A stretch of DNA of 64,000 nucleotides, taken from contig OX579636.1 in the NCBI GenBank assembly GCA_951230915.1, forward strand, positions 9,067,001 through 9,131,000, in the 5' to 3' direction. Positions 11,970 through 22,436 of this stretch are shown here, one piece after another. The notes beneath the pieces are model-generated. The model did no database searches and had not been told where the DNA came from. It saw only the letters and a program-made list of their open reading frames with translations. Source of the DNA: Antitrichia curtipendula (Eukaryota; Streptophyta; Bryopsida; Hypnales; Leucodontaceae). The position numbers and the translations under genes are program-made. Positions within the stretch are counted from its first letter, which is position 1. Every line of letters starts with the position of its first letter.

Positions 11970-12748
11970 GGGTGAACTGGCCCCCCTCGATCGTCCTGCC
12001 AAAGTCCTTCAAAGGGTGCATATAAAAAACAGCCTCCTATTTTGTGCCGTGTAAAATCCATTTTCTACAGCCCCTAGTTAATTTGGGGTCTCTAATTGCA
12101 AATATGAGTTCAAAATTTGCAAAAGAATTCATGCATGGAAAATTTTAAAAACTCAGGGTTTTCTTGGGGGACAAGCAAGGGGCCCAGTTCCTTGGGGGGT
12201 GCACTTATTTCTACTACAACAAACCACGTGCGAACAAGTGGTTTCTAATAAACTATAATTTCAATCTAAAATTTTGAGCATTGTGTAATAATGATTATAG
12301 GTTTCTATTGCCAAAATTTCCAACTCAAATAAAATATGAAATGATTTCTAGAAGAGGTTGAAAATGAACTAAAATGACATGTTTTTCAACTCAAATAATT
12401 ATAGAGAACACATTTAGATGACCATTGAATCAATATTCAACTCAAAAGGAGCTTTCAATAGAGAGTTATTTTAAAGAATTTTTTGTTCATTTTTTAGACA
12501 ATTTTTTCTTATATAATATAGGGGTGTGAATGTTATTTTTCGATTCTACAGTGTATCTTTTTACTTCAAAAATTTGTACCTAATTATTATTAACGAAAAA
12601 AAATGAAAAATAAAAAATATAAATTTTTTATTTTTTTTATTTTTTTTAAATTCAAAATTCAAAAAGTATATAGGGGGTCCAAAGTTTTGTTCACACGTGG
12701 TTTCTAATGGATAGTCTAAGTGAACTCCCCGAGCCTAGTTCACCCCGG
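11970..12748 (+). mobile_element. Family C element, copy 2, split by a nested insertion
   Basis: The parts 11970-12189 and 12736-12748 together reproduce the 236-bp family C element seen intact at 22193-22428. They share GGTGAACTG...CCCCCTCG at the left, TGCCAAAGTCC and GAATTCATGCATGGAAAAT inside, and AGTTCACCCCGG at the right. A family B element lies between the two parts. The outermost GGCC of the left end is missing. Confidence 0.7.
12190..12735 (+). mobile_element. Family B element, copy 2, nested inside family C
   Basis: Collinear with the 7257-7826 copy over its whole length, 546 bp. It interrupts the family C element at its CAGTT motif. The left junction carries CAGTT and the right junction TAGTT, consistent with a 5-bp target duplication that has since changed by one base. 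Confidence 0.7.
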
Positions 12749-13876
12749 TGAAGAGGAGGTGGGTTGAAATATTGGAGGTCTGGAATGCCATGTTTGAAAG
12801 TAGCCACAATAGCCAACTCTCTTAGGTTAGAAGAAAGAAGAAGGAGGAGGAAGAAGAAGAATTTCCGGTGAATGAACGCCTAGGTTTGAATTCATGACCT
12901 CTTCACCAGTGTGCCTAGGCCCAAAGTCACTGAACCAAGGTACAAGTGCCTTATAGGCTTATATACAATTAAAGTCTTGCAAGGCACATTGGGAGAATGG
13001 GAGGGTGTTATTCTCCCCCCCCCCCCCCCGGTATTATATTGGGGGGTGTAACTTGGCACCCCCCATATAATACCGTGTGTGTGTACGGGGTAATGCCCCG
13101 CCGATTTCCTTGTGGCATAGGTTTGTATATAATCTTGTAAGGTAATGGCTCCAACATCAGCTCCCAATCACTTCTATAAGAACACTTTTCTAGAGTAGTG
13201 GGAGAGGATTCATTTTCCTTGAAACTTCAAGAGACATGTCTACGTTACCACCCTATTGGTAATCAATAGTACAAAGATTTGGTAGTTTTGATGTCACTCA
13301 CCCTTGCCCATTGAGTCTTGATGTAGGACATGAGATGAACAAACTTTTATGACAATTACACCAATCTAAAAAAAAGGACTATGTAATGGCAATGAAGATA
13401 TGGTTATCAAAAATAAATTCCAAGTTAGTACCAATTATAGGATCTTTAAAAATATATTGTGTAATTTGTCCTACTTTCTAGATTTTCAAATGTTGATTCC
13501 AAATCCTGTGATAGATATGCAAAAATATCATAATAGTTGAAGTTTTAGACTTCAAAAGTTACCACCTCACTTTGTTCATGATGATAAATTTACGCATTTG
13601 AATCTCATTGGTTGCACATCTTCTAGATTGGATTATTTATTGAGTTGTAAATGCAATTAAAAATTACTATCATTATGGGTTCAAATCTTCTTCTTCTAAA
13701 TCATTGATCTTTTGAAACCTAAACTCTAAAATCATGCTTTGAAATCATGCAGTCCAATCCAAACTCTAATATCATTTTTAGAATATTTTTCAAACTTTAT
13801 GTGATTATCAACTATCAAGGTCAAAAGTGTTTTGAAGTTTTTATCTTAGTGTAAAATTTGTTCAAACTATATGCAT
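12749..13876. other. Intergenic with a strong short hairpin
   Basis: A GAA/GGA purine run lies near 12830-12860. At 13029-13075 the sequence GGTATTATATTGGGGGGTG pairs with CACCCCCCATATAATACC across an 8-base loop, preceded by a C run of about 13. No gene was recognised in the stretch. Confidence 0.5.
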
Positions 13877-13879
13877 ATA

Positions 13880-14084
13880 TACTACAAGAGAAAGGGGTGT
13901 TTTAAGTATAGGCCTATTTGTATAGTCCTACAATTTATGACCTTTTGGGAGATTTTTAGTAAAAATTTACTAGAAACACATATGTTTTTTGTAAAATATT
14001 ACTAAAAATCTCCTAAAAGGTCATAAATTATAGAACTATACTACTACGACTATACTTAAAATGCCCCTAAATTATCTTGTAGTG
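13880..14084 (+). mobile_element. CACTA-type foldback element
   Basis: A 205-bp element flanked by the 3-bp duplication ATA (13877-13879 and 14085-14087). The right end is CTTGTAGTG, the reverse complement of the classic CACTA end CACTACAAG. The left end carries T for the first C. Both halves fold back on each other: TTTAAGTATAG and ATGACCTTTTGGGAGATTTT pair with their counterparts on the right. It has no coding capacity. Confidence 0.75.
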
Positions 14085-14168
14085 ATACATTCTCAAAGGC
14101 TTTTCAATGGTACAAAGAACACCATTAATGGCCCTGTATTTGTGGAAAGTTATATTATATTCTACATT

Positions 14169-14739
14169 TTAATCCCTAAAGGACCGAGGCATATTTTGAG
14201 CATAAACTGTGAAAAATTGACACCTTTTAGGGCAATGAGAAAAAAATGATTTTTTTTTTTTAACTGTACAAATTTGTACCAGACTACTATAGAAATGTGT
14301 AGGATAAATTTCAAGAGCTTTGTTTGAACAAATTAAAAGATTATAATATTTGAAATTAGAATAAAAAGTTTTTTTTTTACCATGCCTAATAGGTCCAGCA
14401 ACCTTTACCTCCTCCTAGAGTGAGATTTTTACAATATACATGGTTATTTTTTGACATTTGCATCTTGTATCATGTGAGTTACATACGTGCCAAATTTTGA
14501 AAGTAAAAGAGGAGTTTTGCAAAAGCTATCTAAAGCTGCCCGAGTTGCCAAAAAAATTCAAGCCAATATAATTTTTGATCCATGAACCCAATTGAGAAAA
14601 AAATTACATTTCCACTAAGGGGGTACATGTTCACACCTTGTGTCAAAATTTCATGAACATCCAACCAAAATTGACTTCATAAGAACCTACCCAAATTTTC
14701 AATTGTTTGTTCAATGGACAATTGCCCTGTAGCAGTTAA
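14169..14739 (+). mobile_element. piggyBac-like non-autonomous element, subfamily P3
   Basis: TTAA sits at both ends. The left end reads TCCCTAAAGGACCGAGGC and the right end is degraded (GCAG before TTAA). It is 571 bp. An inverted relative lies at 15986-16529, sharing the GGACCGAGGCATATTTT region and the internal GCCCGAGTTGC region. No frame is intact. Confidence 0.6.
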
Positions 14740-15985
14740 TCCTCCCTCTCTTCTCCCTTGGTATCTTCTATAGACTTGACTCTTTAACTTTTATTAAGTC
14801 CTAATTCTATAAAATTACCCAATCAATGCAAAACTTGTTCACATGGTACTTTAATTGTAAGAATATAAAAAACATTGTCATTGACTCTTTAATGGTGTTT
14901 TGCAGAGATTTGTGTTACAGTGACTATCTCCGTGTGTAGATAGGGCGTGATGATTTGTGAACCTCCCTAAGGCGAGGAAAATCCTGTGCCATTGATTTTT
15001 TTAATTTATTTAAATGCTTACCTTCAAAAGCGCCGTTGATTTCTCAAAAAATCACAAGCTGTTGATCTTGTAAGCCGTCCAAATATGAATATGGATACAA
15101 ATACGAAAATGAATACTAAATACATATATCATATTGTATACAAATATGCAATGAATACATAATATGAATACTAATACAAATATATGTATGAAATATGGAT
15201 ACTGGTACGGATATTGGATATAGATTTGTCCCATATTGTTTGTCAAGTATGTTGGTTTCTGAAATTACAAGAAGGAGAGGGGGAGGGGTAATGAAAAATT
15301 GAAAATTTTAAAATTGAAATTTTTCTTAAAGGGTCAAAAGGGATATGAAAAATGAAAATTTTATTTTTATTCAAATGAATTTGTTCTTTGACTCACTACT
15401 ATCTCATGTGAGTCAAAGAACAGGCAATAACTATAAAACAAACATATGCTAGAGTAATGTATAATTGTATATGGTATAGATAAGACAAAAATACACTTCT
15501 AGTGTATTCTTTTATGTAGAGTGAAGTGTATTTTTCTTAGCATCTGAAGTAAAAAAATTGTTTTTTGCACCTTCACAAATTATGTCAACTAGTTGTGAAT
15601 CTTCTTGGCTAAATGTTTTGCACTTTTGGAAAAAATGAATTCCCATAATAATTTGGCATTTATTTTAGAATTCATTCTTGCTTAATGTGCCCTACAACTG
15701 CAATATACAAAAAATTTAATTTTTAATCTTAATACCATAAGGGTAGGGTAGGATTGGCACCTCTCTATTACTCTCTGGAAAAACAAAATTTGATAGATGC
15801 TAAAGATAATTTTTGCCAATATTTTTTTTTGCCTTGAAATTATTAATTTTTTTTAAAGAAATAATTTAAATAAAGTTTTGGCATCTGTTTTAGAATTATT
15901 TTCCACCAAAACTACCCTACAATCATGGTAGTAGCGAGGGTAGTAGAAATGTTCTAGGAAAGAAATCAAACTTATATTTCTACTG
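14740..15985. other. Intergenic with ATAC-rich degenerate repeat
   Basis: At about 15080-15230 the sequence is an irregular repeat of GAATATGGATAC-like words, which gives only low-complexity open frames. The remaining sequence is AT-rich with nothing recognised. Confidence 0.45.
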
Positions 15986-16529
15986 TTAATCCCTAAAGAA
16001 CCAAATGACTATTGAATTTACAAATGTGATCTCGGATAGGTGCATATGAAGTCATTTTTTAACGGATGTTCTTCAAATTTTAACACAAGGTGTCGACATG
16101 TACCCCCTTGACCCCTTAGGATATGGGAATATAATTTTTTTTGAGCAACACGGGCAGCTTCGAGCAGCACATGCAATCCTCCTAAAATTTTGAAATTTGG
16201 TAGATATGTAATTTGATTCAAGATGCAAATGTAAAAGAACTCCATGTATGGGGTAAAAATCTTACTTTAGGACCTCAAAATTAAAGTCTATTGGCCTTGT
16301 TAGGCAAGATTAGAAGAAAAATCTTATAACTGCAAATGCTATACTCTTTTAGTTTGTATGGTCAAAGTTTCTAAAAGTTTTTCTATACATTCCCACATTA
16401 GTTTATTATAAATTTATATAGTTGAATTTTGGGAAAAAAACTAATTTTCCATTTTTTTCTCATAGCCTTGAAAAGTAATAATTTTTCACAATTTGTGTCC
16501 AAAATGTGCCTCGATCCATTAGAGGTTAA
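15986..16529 (-). mobile_element. piggyBac-like non-autonomous element, subfamily P3, inverted copy
   Basis: TTAA flanks both sides. The left end is TCCCTAAAGAACC and the right end CCATTAGAGG before TTAA. It matches the 14169-14739 element in reverse orientation, for example AATGTGCCTCGATCCATTAG against its left end. It is 544 bp and non-coding. Confidence 0.6.
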
Positions 16530-17535
16530 ATTATTATTTTGTCATAAATTACTTCTACAATGAGATGCCATAACAGCCCGCTAAACAAAAGTCCTCATAT
16601 ATTTCACTTTGCATATTTGCATAGAGTAAATAAAATGATTTTCTTGTAGATACCAATCAATTCTAAAACACAAATATTTAAAATATTTATAATCATTTTT
16701 TTTCAAAAAGTTTTAGCTGCTTGATTTGCTTGAAGACACCCAGCCCTTTTTTAGTCTTGTTTTAGTATTGTGTAGTTTATTTCCAATTTTCCCACATGTA
16801 TAAGGTGGGTTCATCCAAAAGTGCCACAAATTGGGCTATAAGTAATTTGAAGGTTAAGTAGATAACAATAAATACAGGATTGTAAAGAGATGTGTAGAAA
16901 AGGAAGAAATGCACAAAATAAAAATTCATATTTTGACAAATATGAGACCACAATAGGGAGACAAAGTTTTGGAAGTAGAGTATTCAAAAGCGCTCATAGA
17001 TTGCACTGAAAATCAGCAGTCACATGCACAAAGTTCTCCTCCCGAGGTGTCGGAATGAAAAGAAATGGAGTTGCAATTGTGTTTAAAACAGTGATAAAAA
17101 CACAAACCAAATTAGTAACCAACAAGCAGTAGAAAAGCTTGTCAGTAATCAATGGGAATTGTCCATGTGTTTCAAAGAAGAAAAAAGAATGATTACCTTG
17201 TCAGAGAAACAAATTAACATGTAATGTGAGCTTACAAGCATGTCACCAATACCAAAAATGGCCAATGGTTCTTTGATGAACTATCATATTCACTCACTGA
17301 CAATTTTCAGTACATAACTACCCCATTTAAGGGCTTAATCTAGGGTGTGCTTTAAGGCACTGTACCATAATGGGTGTACCCACCTTAGTAGGAAAAAAAG
17401 CTACACAGTAATACATGTGCAAGGCTTGTACATTTACACACCTTCATAACAAATTTCAAAATTTTCAATAACTAGTCCTTCAGAACTTGCCCAAGCTCCC
17501 AAATATTGTCTAAATGGACAATTGTCTATTAGGAG
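16530..17535. other. Intergenic; partial P3-like sequence at right
   Basis: AT-rich. From about 17330 to 17535 the sequence recalls the right half of the P3 elements, with the shared TGGACAATTG-C motif and a gapped order of words. It is probably a truncated copy into or next to which the following P4 element inserted. Confidence 0.35.
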
Positions 17536-18208
17536 TCAACCTCTAAATGTGCAAGGCTTTCTAAGCTTCTTAGAATTTGTTCTAAATTGAACAAAAGCCA
17601 ACATTTTGATAAGTTTTATCAATTTTTTTATAAATGTTACTGTACAAATTCAAACTAGACATATTAGAGATCACATGAAAAAAGAAAATACAACAATTTC
17701 ACATATAAATTGAAAAAATATAATGTTTGATCATGAGGGTGTTAAAAATTGTAATGGTGATTTGAACTGTCTTTTAATCTTCTTTTCACATGTCAAATCT
17801 AAAACTTTGGTCACCAAAAGAATATGAGGATAAAGAGCCTAACAATCTAACATGCATAACTCCAAATCTCCAATCAATTTATGGTTCAAAATCTACTCTA
17901 CAATTTTTTTAAATGAATTTCTAATGTGATTTTTCCTCCAAGGTCTAGTGTATTTGAGGAATTGAGGCTCATTTCCAAGAGCCCTCAACACTAAAAAATC
18001 AAGATTCGCAATGGACAACTTTGTACAAAATCTTGAATAGAAAAATCATACTTCTTCATTATTAAAATCAAATTTTGTTGCTAAGACTAGACTTCAAAAA
18101 AAAATTCAAAAAATATAAACTACTAAAAGTAACAACTTGGTTAGTTTTTTTTTAACTTCAAAGTAATGTCAACACTAGAAGGTGGTGCCTTGAGTATTTA
18201 GGGGTTAA
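17536..18208 (-). mobile_element. piggyBac-like non-autonomous element, subfamily P4, inverted copy
   Basis: The right end is ATTTAGGGG followed by TTAA. The left end is degraded to TCAA with CCTCTAAATG. Its interior is the reverse complement of the 4276-4927 element, including the reverse complement of GTTTGAATTTATACAA. It is 673 bp. Confidence 0.55.
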
Positions 18209-19500
18209 TGACCTAGAGAAAGTGATGATGAAAGGTTGTTTACACATACTAACAAATAAACCAGTGGCAAACAAGATCATTCATATTTAATAACTTGAAA
18301 TTATAATATTAGCCTCCCTTATATAGCTACAATCAATCATACCAACTTCTTGGTGAAGGATTTGGGCAAGTCACAAACAAGGCTACAATGGTGAGTCTAT
18401 GAAAATGGAGTCTACCCATAATGGGGTTTAAAGGTACATTTATAGAGTACCTGGACTCATGAGGATTTGGAGATGAATAGCAAGCGACAAGGAATAGTAG
18501 CCAATTGTAGAAATGAGGCTCCAAAGTGTACTTGCCTCCAAAGTGTTCTATCTTCATGGCAATATATCTAATCATACTGAAAAGAGCCTTTGAAAATCAC
18601 GATAATATAACTTTCCATTCGACTTACCAAGCAAAATATCTCGCAGTGAAGTTTCCCAAACCTAGAACAGATCGCATCGCATGCAACAAGGAAAACTGGA
18701 CAGTAACTTCAAGAGTGTGTAACTAATGATGTACTCTGACCTTTGTTTCTTCACGCAGAAACTAAAAAGCAATCGTTTTTCCTAGACCCCACCTTTGTAA
18801 GCCAAATCACATCAAATTCCACTCACCCCAGCCTCATGCTCAAGTTACTGAAACTTATCCTTGAGTGCCTTTGACAGTGAAGCCCGAGCTTCGATCCCTT
18901 TCCAGGACTGCCTGCCTGAATTGCAGGGAATCAAGACCCCACAACCACGAATCTGAAGGCCGGGAGAGTACACCAGGTGAACGCAATCACTCCTTAAGTT
19001 GTTACCCCCATGACATAAAAATGACTCTTGTTCTCGCTCCGTCTGCAACTGACGACAGTCGGTCCTTTCAACTGAAAAAATACGGAGTAGAAAATTACAC
19101 ATCATTCATGTACCAGTAAATTACAGTTACGGTCACTGGTCCCCGCGAGCAAAGCGACAGCATGTCCAAATGGACCCCCACTCCACCCACACCGAGCACC
19201 TAAGATTCCCCGCAAAAGATGCAATTGTTGCCCAGGCATCTTGTCCAGAGGTTCCATTAAACCCTCCAGGCTCATCCTCATTAAGCACGGCCCTTCCCTG
19301 GTTTCCTCATCTTTCCCCCGGCCTCCCTGCTGTCATCTCGAGTGTCCACCGTGCAACTGTCTTTGTTGGTTGGCCGCAGTCACCGAGGGATAATGGTGAT
19401 GAACCCGTGTTTGCAATAGAAGCCGGTGTGTTGCTACGGTGACTGGAGGTTTAGTTCCAAGGCTTGGGATCGCCTGGCATTGAGATCGATCGATATCAGG
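18209..19500. other. Upstream region of the VQ gene
   Basis: GC content rises from about 18700 onward, as expected for the promoter and 5' leader of the following gene. Several overlapping short frames exist on both strands, but none has recognisable protein character. The 5' leader probably lies within the last few hundred bases. No convincing TATA box was identified. Confidence 0.35.
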
Positions 19501-20851
19501 ATGAGTCCCTACACGCCTGTCATCAGTAGTCCAGTGGCGCAGGATTTCAGTGCTATGGACGGGAAGGACCTGATTGCAGCGGGATTTGCCTTCGGGATTC
19601 GGCAACAGGAGAATCGGAACTCTCCGTTGAAAGTGAGTAAAGACTCCCAGCGCATTCGGAAGCCGCCGTTGCCGCTACCGCAGGTGCAGTACCGGCCGCC
19701 GGTCATCATCCACACGTACTCGCCCAAGGTGCTGCACACGGAGCCGGACGATTTCATGTCGCTGGTGCAGAAGCTCACGGGATCCAGTGACACGAGGTTG
19801 CGGCTGAAGAAGATGAAACCGGCGCCCAAGAAGAAAGTGGAAAAGGCGGGGGAGGCGAGTGGGTCCAGGAAAGCGTCGAATCCTGAATCCGCCACTACGG
19901 AGCCAATTCGGCACTCTGCCGGGGGCGCCTCCATTCAACGACAAGGTAATGAGCGCTAATTCAATTCTTGCCCGTGTCGCTTGATGAATTGACTCCCATG
20001 CAACTCATTTTGGGTACATAGATACGAAAAATGCCAGTTTTGATTCGCTAAAGGTCTAGTTTTGAACCGCGAGGTCGCAGTTCGGAACCGGAAGATCACA
20101 GTTTTGATCCCCCAGGTCGCAGTTTTGAAGTTTCTGAGGTTCAAGTTTGGACGATTATTGACGACGAGTGGGATTTCCGGTGCATTTTGCAGGTTCAGTG
20201 TCCTCGTCTGCAACCTCAAATTGCGGCTCCCCCACGAGCTCGGAGGATTCAGCCACGTTCGTGGTGACTGATCCCACTACTCGCAATCGCTGCGGTGAAT
20301 TAGCGACTGTGGTGAAGCAATCGAACTCCCCTAGGAGTCCCTTCGACTCCGAATTCGAATTCGACAACAACGACAACTTGTCGATGTTTTCCCATTTCGA
20401 CGGTCCTTCCCCCGCCGTGGGCACCATGTTTTCCTCCCAGGTGAAGACGGAGCCACCTTTCTCATACACGGAAAATAGTTTTTCTTCCCCTTTCAGCCAC
20501 TCCTTCTCCGATTTCTTGCACCCTCCTGCCAATTCGAAGCTCCCTGGTATTGCTCCGAAATTGTCTCGCTCCCAAACGCATCCGCAAGACGGAATGAGCT
20601 CCTTCAACATTGATTCAATCACGGGGTACCTACCTCCTGTGCATCTCCTGGCCGGGTTGCCCGATCTCCAAACGAGCTGGTCCAGTCACTCGAATTATCA
20701 GTCGAGCTATTTAGACTGCCTCCCTTCGACTCCCTTCATTAACCAGGCGCCGTATCTTCGTCAACGCCAATTTGCTGGAGGCTACGCTCCTGTCCCTGAA
20801 GGGACTACCCTAGTGGCGCTGGAGAATCTCCACACGTTCTCGTTGACGTGA
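19501..20851 (+). CDS. VQ-motif protein (two exons)
   Basis: VQ proteins are plant-specific nuclear cofactors that bind WRKY transcription factors, and some are MAP-kinase substrates. The coding exons are 19501-19945 and 20193-20851, giving 367 residues. The intron 19946-20192 begins GTAATG, ends TTTTGCAG and splits a glycine codon (phase 1). The VQ motif, FMSLVQKLTG (F-x3-VQ-x-LTG), lies at about residues 85-94. It follows a conserved RPPVIIHTYSPKVLHTEP segment typical of one VQ subgroup, and a Lys-rich patch follows it. The C-terminal part is Ser/Pro-rich with several SP sites, as in phosphorylated VQ proteins. The ATG is the first one just before the conserved N-terminal SP-rich part; an in-frame upstream ATG at 19426 adds 25 atypical residues. 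Most Arabidopsis VQ genes lack introns, while introns are more usual in mosses and lycophytes. The family call is firm; the exact orthologue is not. Confidence 0.88.
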
Positions 20852-22184
20852 AGTTCGGAGACTGTAACAGAGGTTTCAAATCCTTTGGAGAATGGCCTCA
20901 ACAATTTTGGTGTCCAGTGACGTGCCGCGATGTTCGGTTACGAGGGGAATCATCGTGCGGATTAACCAGCAGCTTGCATTCAACTTGGTCTTTATATAGG
21001 AGATTGTACCTTAACTTGGAGAGTTTGTAGTTCCGACTGTATCGGCTTCTAGAATTGTACATGGTAGTTGTTGTCCTCCAGAGTTAGTTAGACAGAAGAC
21101 TAACCAGCGCATTGACAGGTGTTCAAAGATAGATTCAACAATGTCCAGTTGTTATTGTTTTGACCGAGAGTGTAGAGTTGGATTAACACGACGGTAGAGA
21201 GTGAGTGTAGATTTTGACACCATCGTAGAGAGAGTGTTGTTCTTTGTAACCATAGGGAAGTAGTTACCTGTAGAAATACCTCATTTCGACACATGAGGAT
21301 GACTCACGCTGTAGAAGAGATGGGCCTTTTTGAAATGCCAGGCCGGCCTCATCTTTGTTGTATCATTACCATGTTCAATTGGAAGTGTAGCATGCTACTG
21401 ACAGGCAGTGCATTCTTTGCACACAACTTTCGCATTTGGTGTTTCTTTCGATCTTCAGTAATTGGCGGAGTGGGTGCATTCAGGAGTGGGTGCAATCAAA
21501 CTTCAGATAGGTCTGCATTGCTCAGGCCTGTTCACGGCCAGTTAGAGGTGGTGAGGGAATGAGGAAAAGTTTTTCAGGATGGTCGCAATAATTGTGATCT
21601 TTTGAACTTTCCCGGGATCCCTCCTTTCTTAGTAGTGGTTCTTCACTTTTCATTGTTTTGAAGATCTGGATTGCATTTTCAATGTAAAAATAATAATGCC
21701 ATCAAGGCATTGCACCTGGCTTCAACATGTGAAGGAGCTGTGCTTTCCATGATTTCATTGCCGAAAGTGCCGGTATGTATGCACACTGACCATGCGGTCA
21801 GAAGTTCAGAGCCGGCTTCTTTGTTCAGTTTTTAGGTATGGTGATCAGCCCCCAGTGTTTGAAATGAGGGCTCGACTCTCGAGCTGTGAGATTGCAGGTT
21901 TTGTTGACTCCGTTTTGGGGTGTACGAAACGACATGTTCGCATAGATTTATGGGGTTTTTTGGACGCGTTTGGAGCTTGAAATCTGGCTTCCATTGTTAT
22001 ATTGTCGAGGTGTCGGCTGATGGATCCAGTTAAGGAGCTGATTATGATATTCCTAAACCACTTGCATTTGATTCCGAAGTTTGTGTCCATCCTCTTCAGA
22101 TAACGAGAAAGGCAGTTATGTAACGCCAATCATGTAAGTTTACACGCCTTCTATGATTTGCATGTAGTACATCAAATTGAGAGG
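20852..22184. other. Downstream region of the VQ gene
   Basis: Moderate GC with no coding frame of recognisable type. It probably contains the 3' untranslated region of the VQ gene. An AATAAT-like word near 21690 could belong to a polyadenylation region, but this is weak. Confidence 0.3.
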
Positions 22185-22192
22185 CTTTCAAG

Positions 22193-22428
22193 GGCCGGGG
22201 TGAACTGACCCCCTCGCTCGTCCTGCCAAAGTCCATCCAGGGGTGCACATAAAAAAAAGCCCCCTATTTTGTGCCGTGTAAAATCTGTTATCTCCAGTTC
22301 CCCTAGCTAATTTGGGGCCTCTGATTTCAAATATGAATTCAGACTTTGCAAAAGAATTCATGCATGGAAAATAAAAAGATTCAGGGTTTTACCAGGGGTA
22401 CGAGCGAGGGGGTCAGTTCACCCCGGCC
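22193..22428 (+). mobile_element. Family C element, intact copy, 8-bp duplication
   Basis: A 236-bp element with nearly perfect inverted ends. The left end starts GGCCGGGGTGAACTGACCCC and continues TCGCTCGT, and the right end mirrors it. It is flanked by the exact 8-bp duplication CTTTCAAG (22185-22192 and 22429-22436). An 8-bp duplication is the rule for hAT elements, so hAT is the likeliest class, although the terminal bases are not the usual hAT ones. It encodes no protein. Confidence 0.85.
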
Positions 22429-22436
22429 CTTTCAAG

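Noticed and set aside
11762..12061. Frame on the - strand with a repeated CSLVLSL peptide
   Set aside because: The repeat is the translation of the 21-bp DNA tandem repeat and the frame runs into a transposon end.
15052..15246. Tyr/Ile/His-rich frame
   Set aside because: Direct product of the ATAC-rich degenerate repeat.
19509..19934. 141-codon frame antisense to VQ exon 1
   Set aside because: It is the mirror of a well-supported coding exon on the + strand.
20155..20622. 155-codon frame antisense to VQ exon 2
   Set aside because: Shadow of the second VQ exon; no motif of its own.
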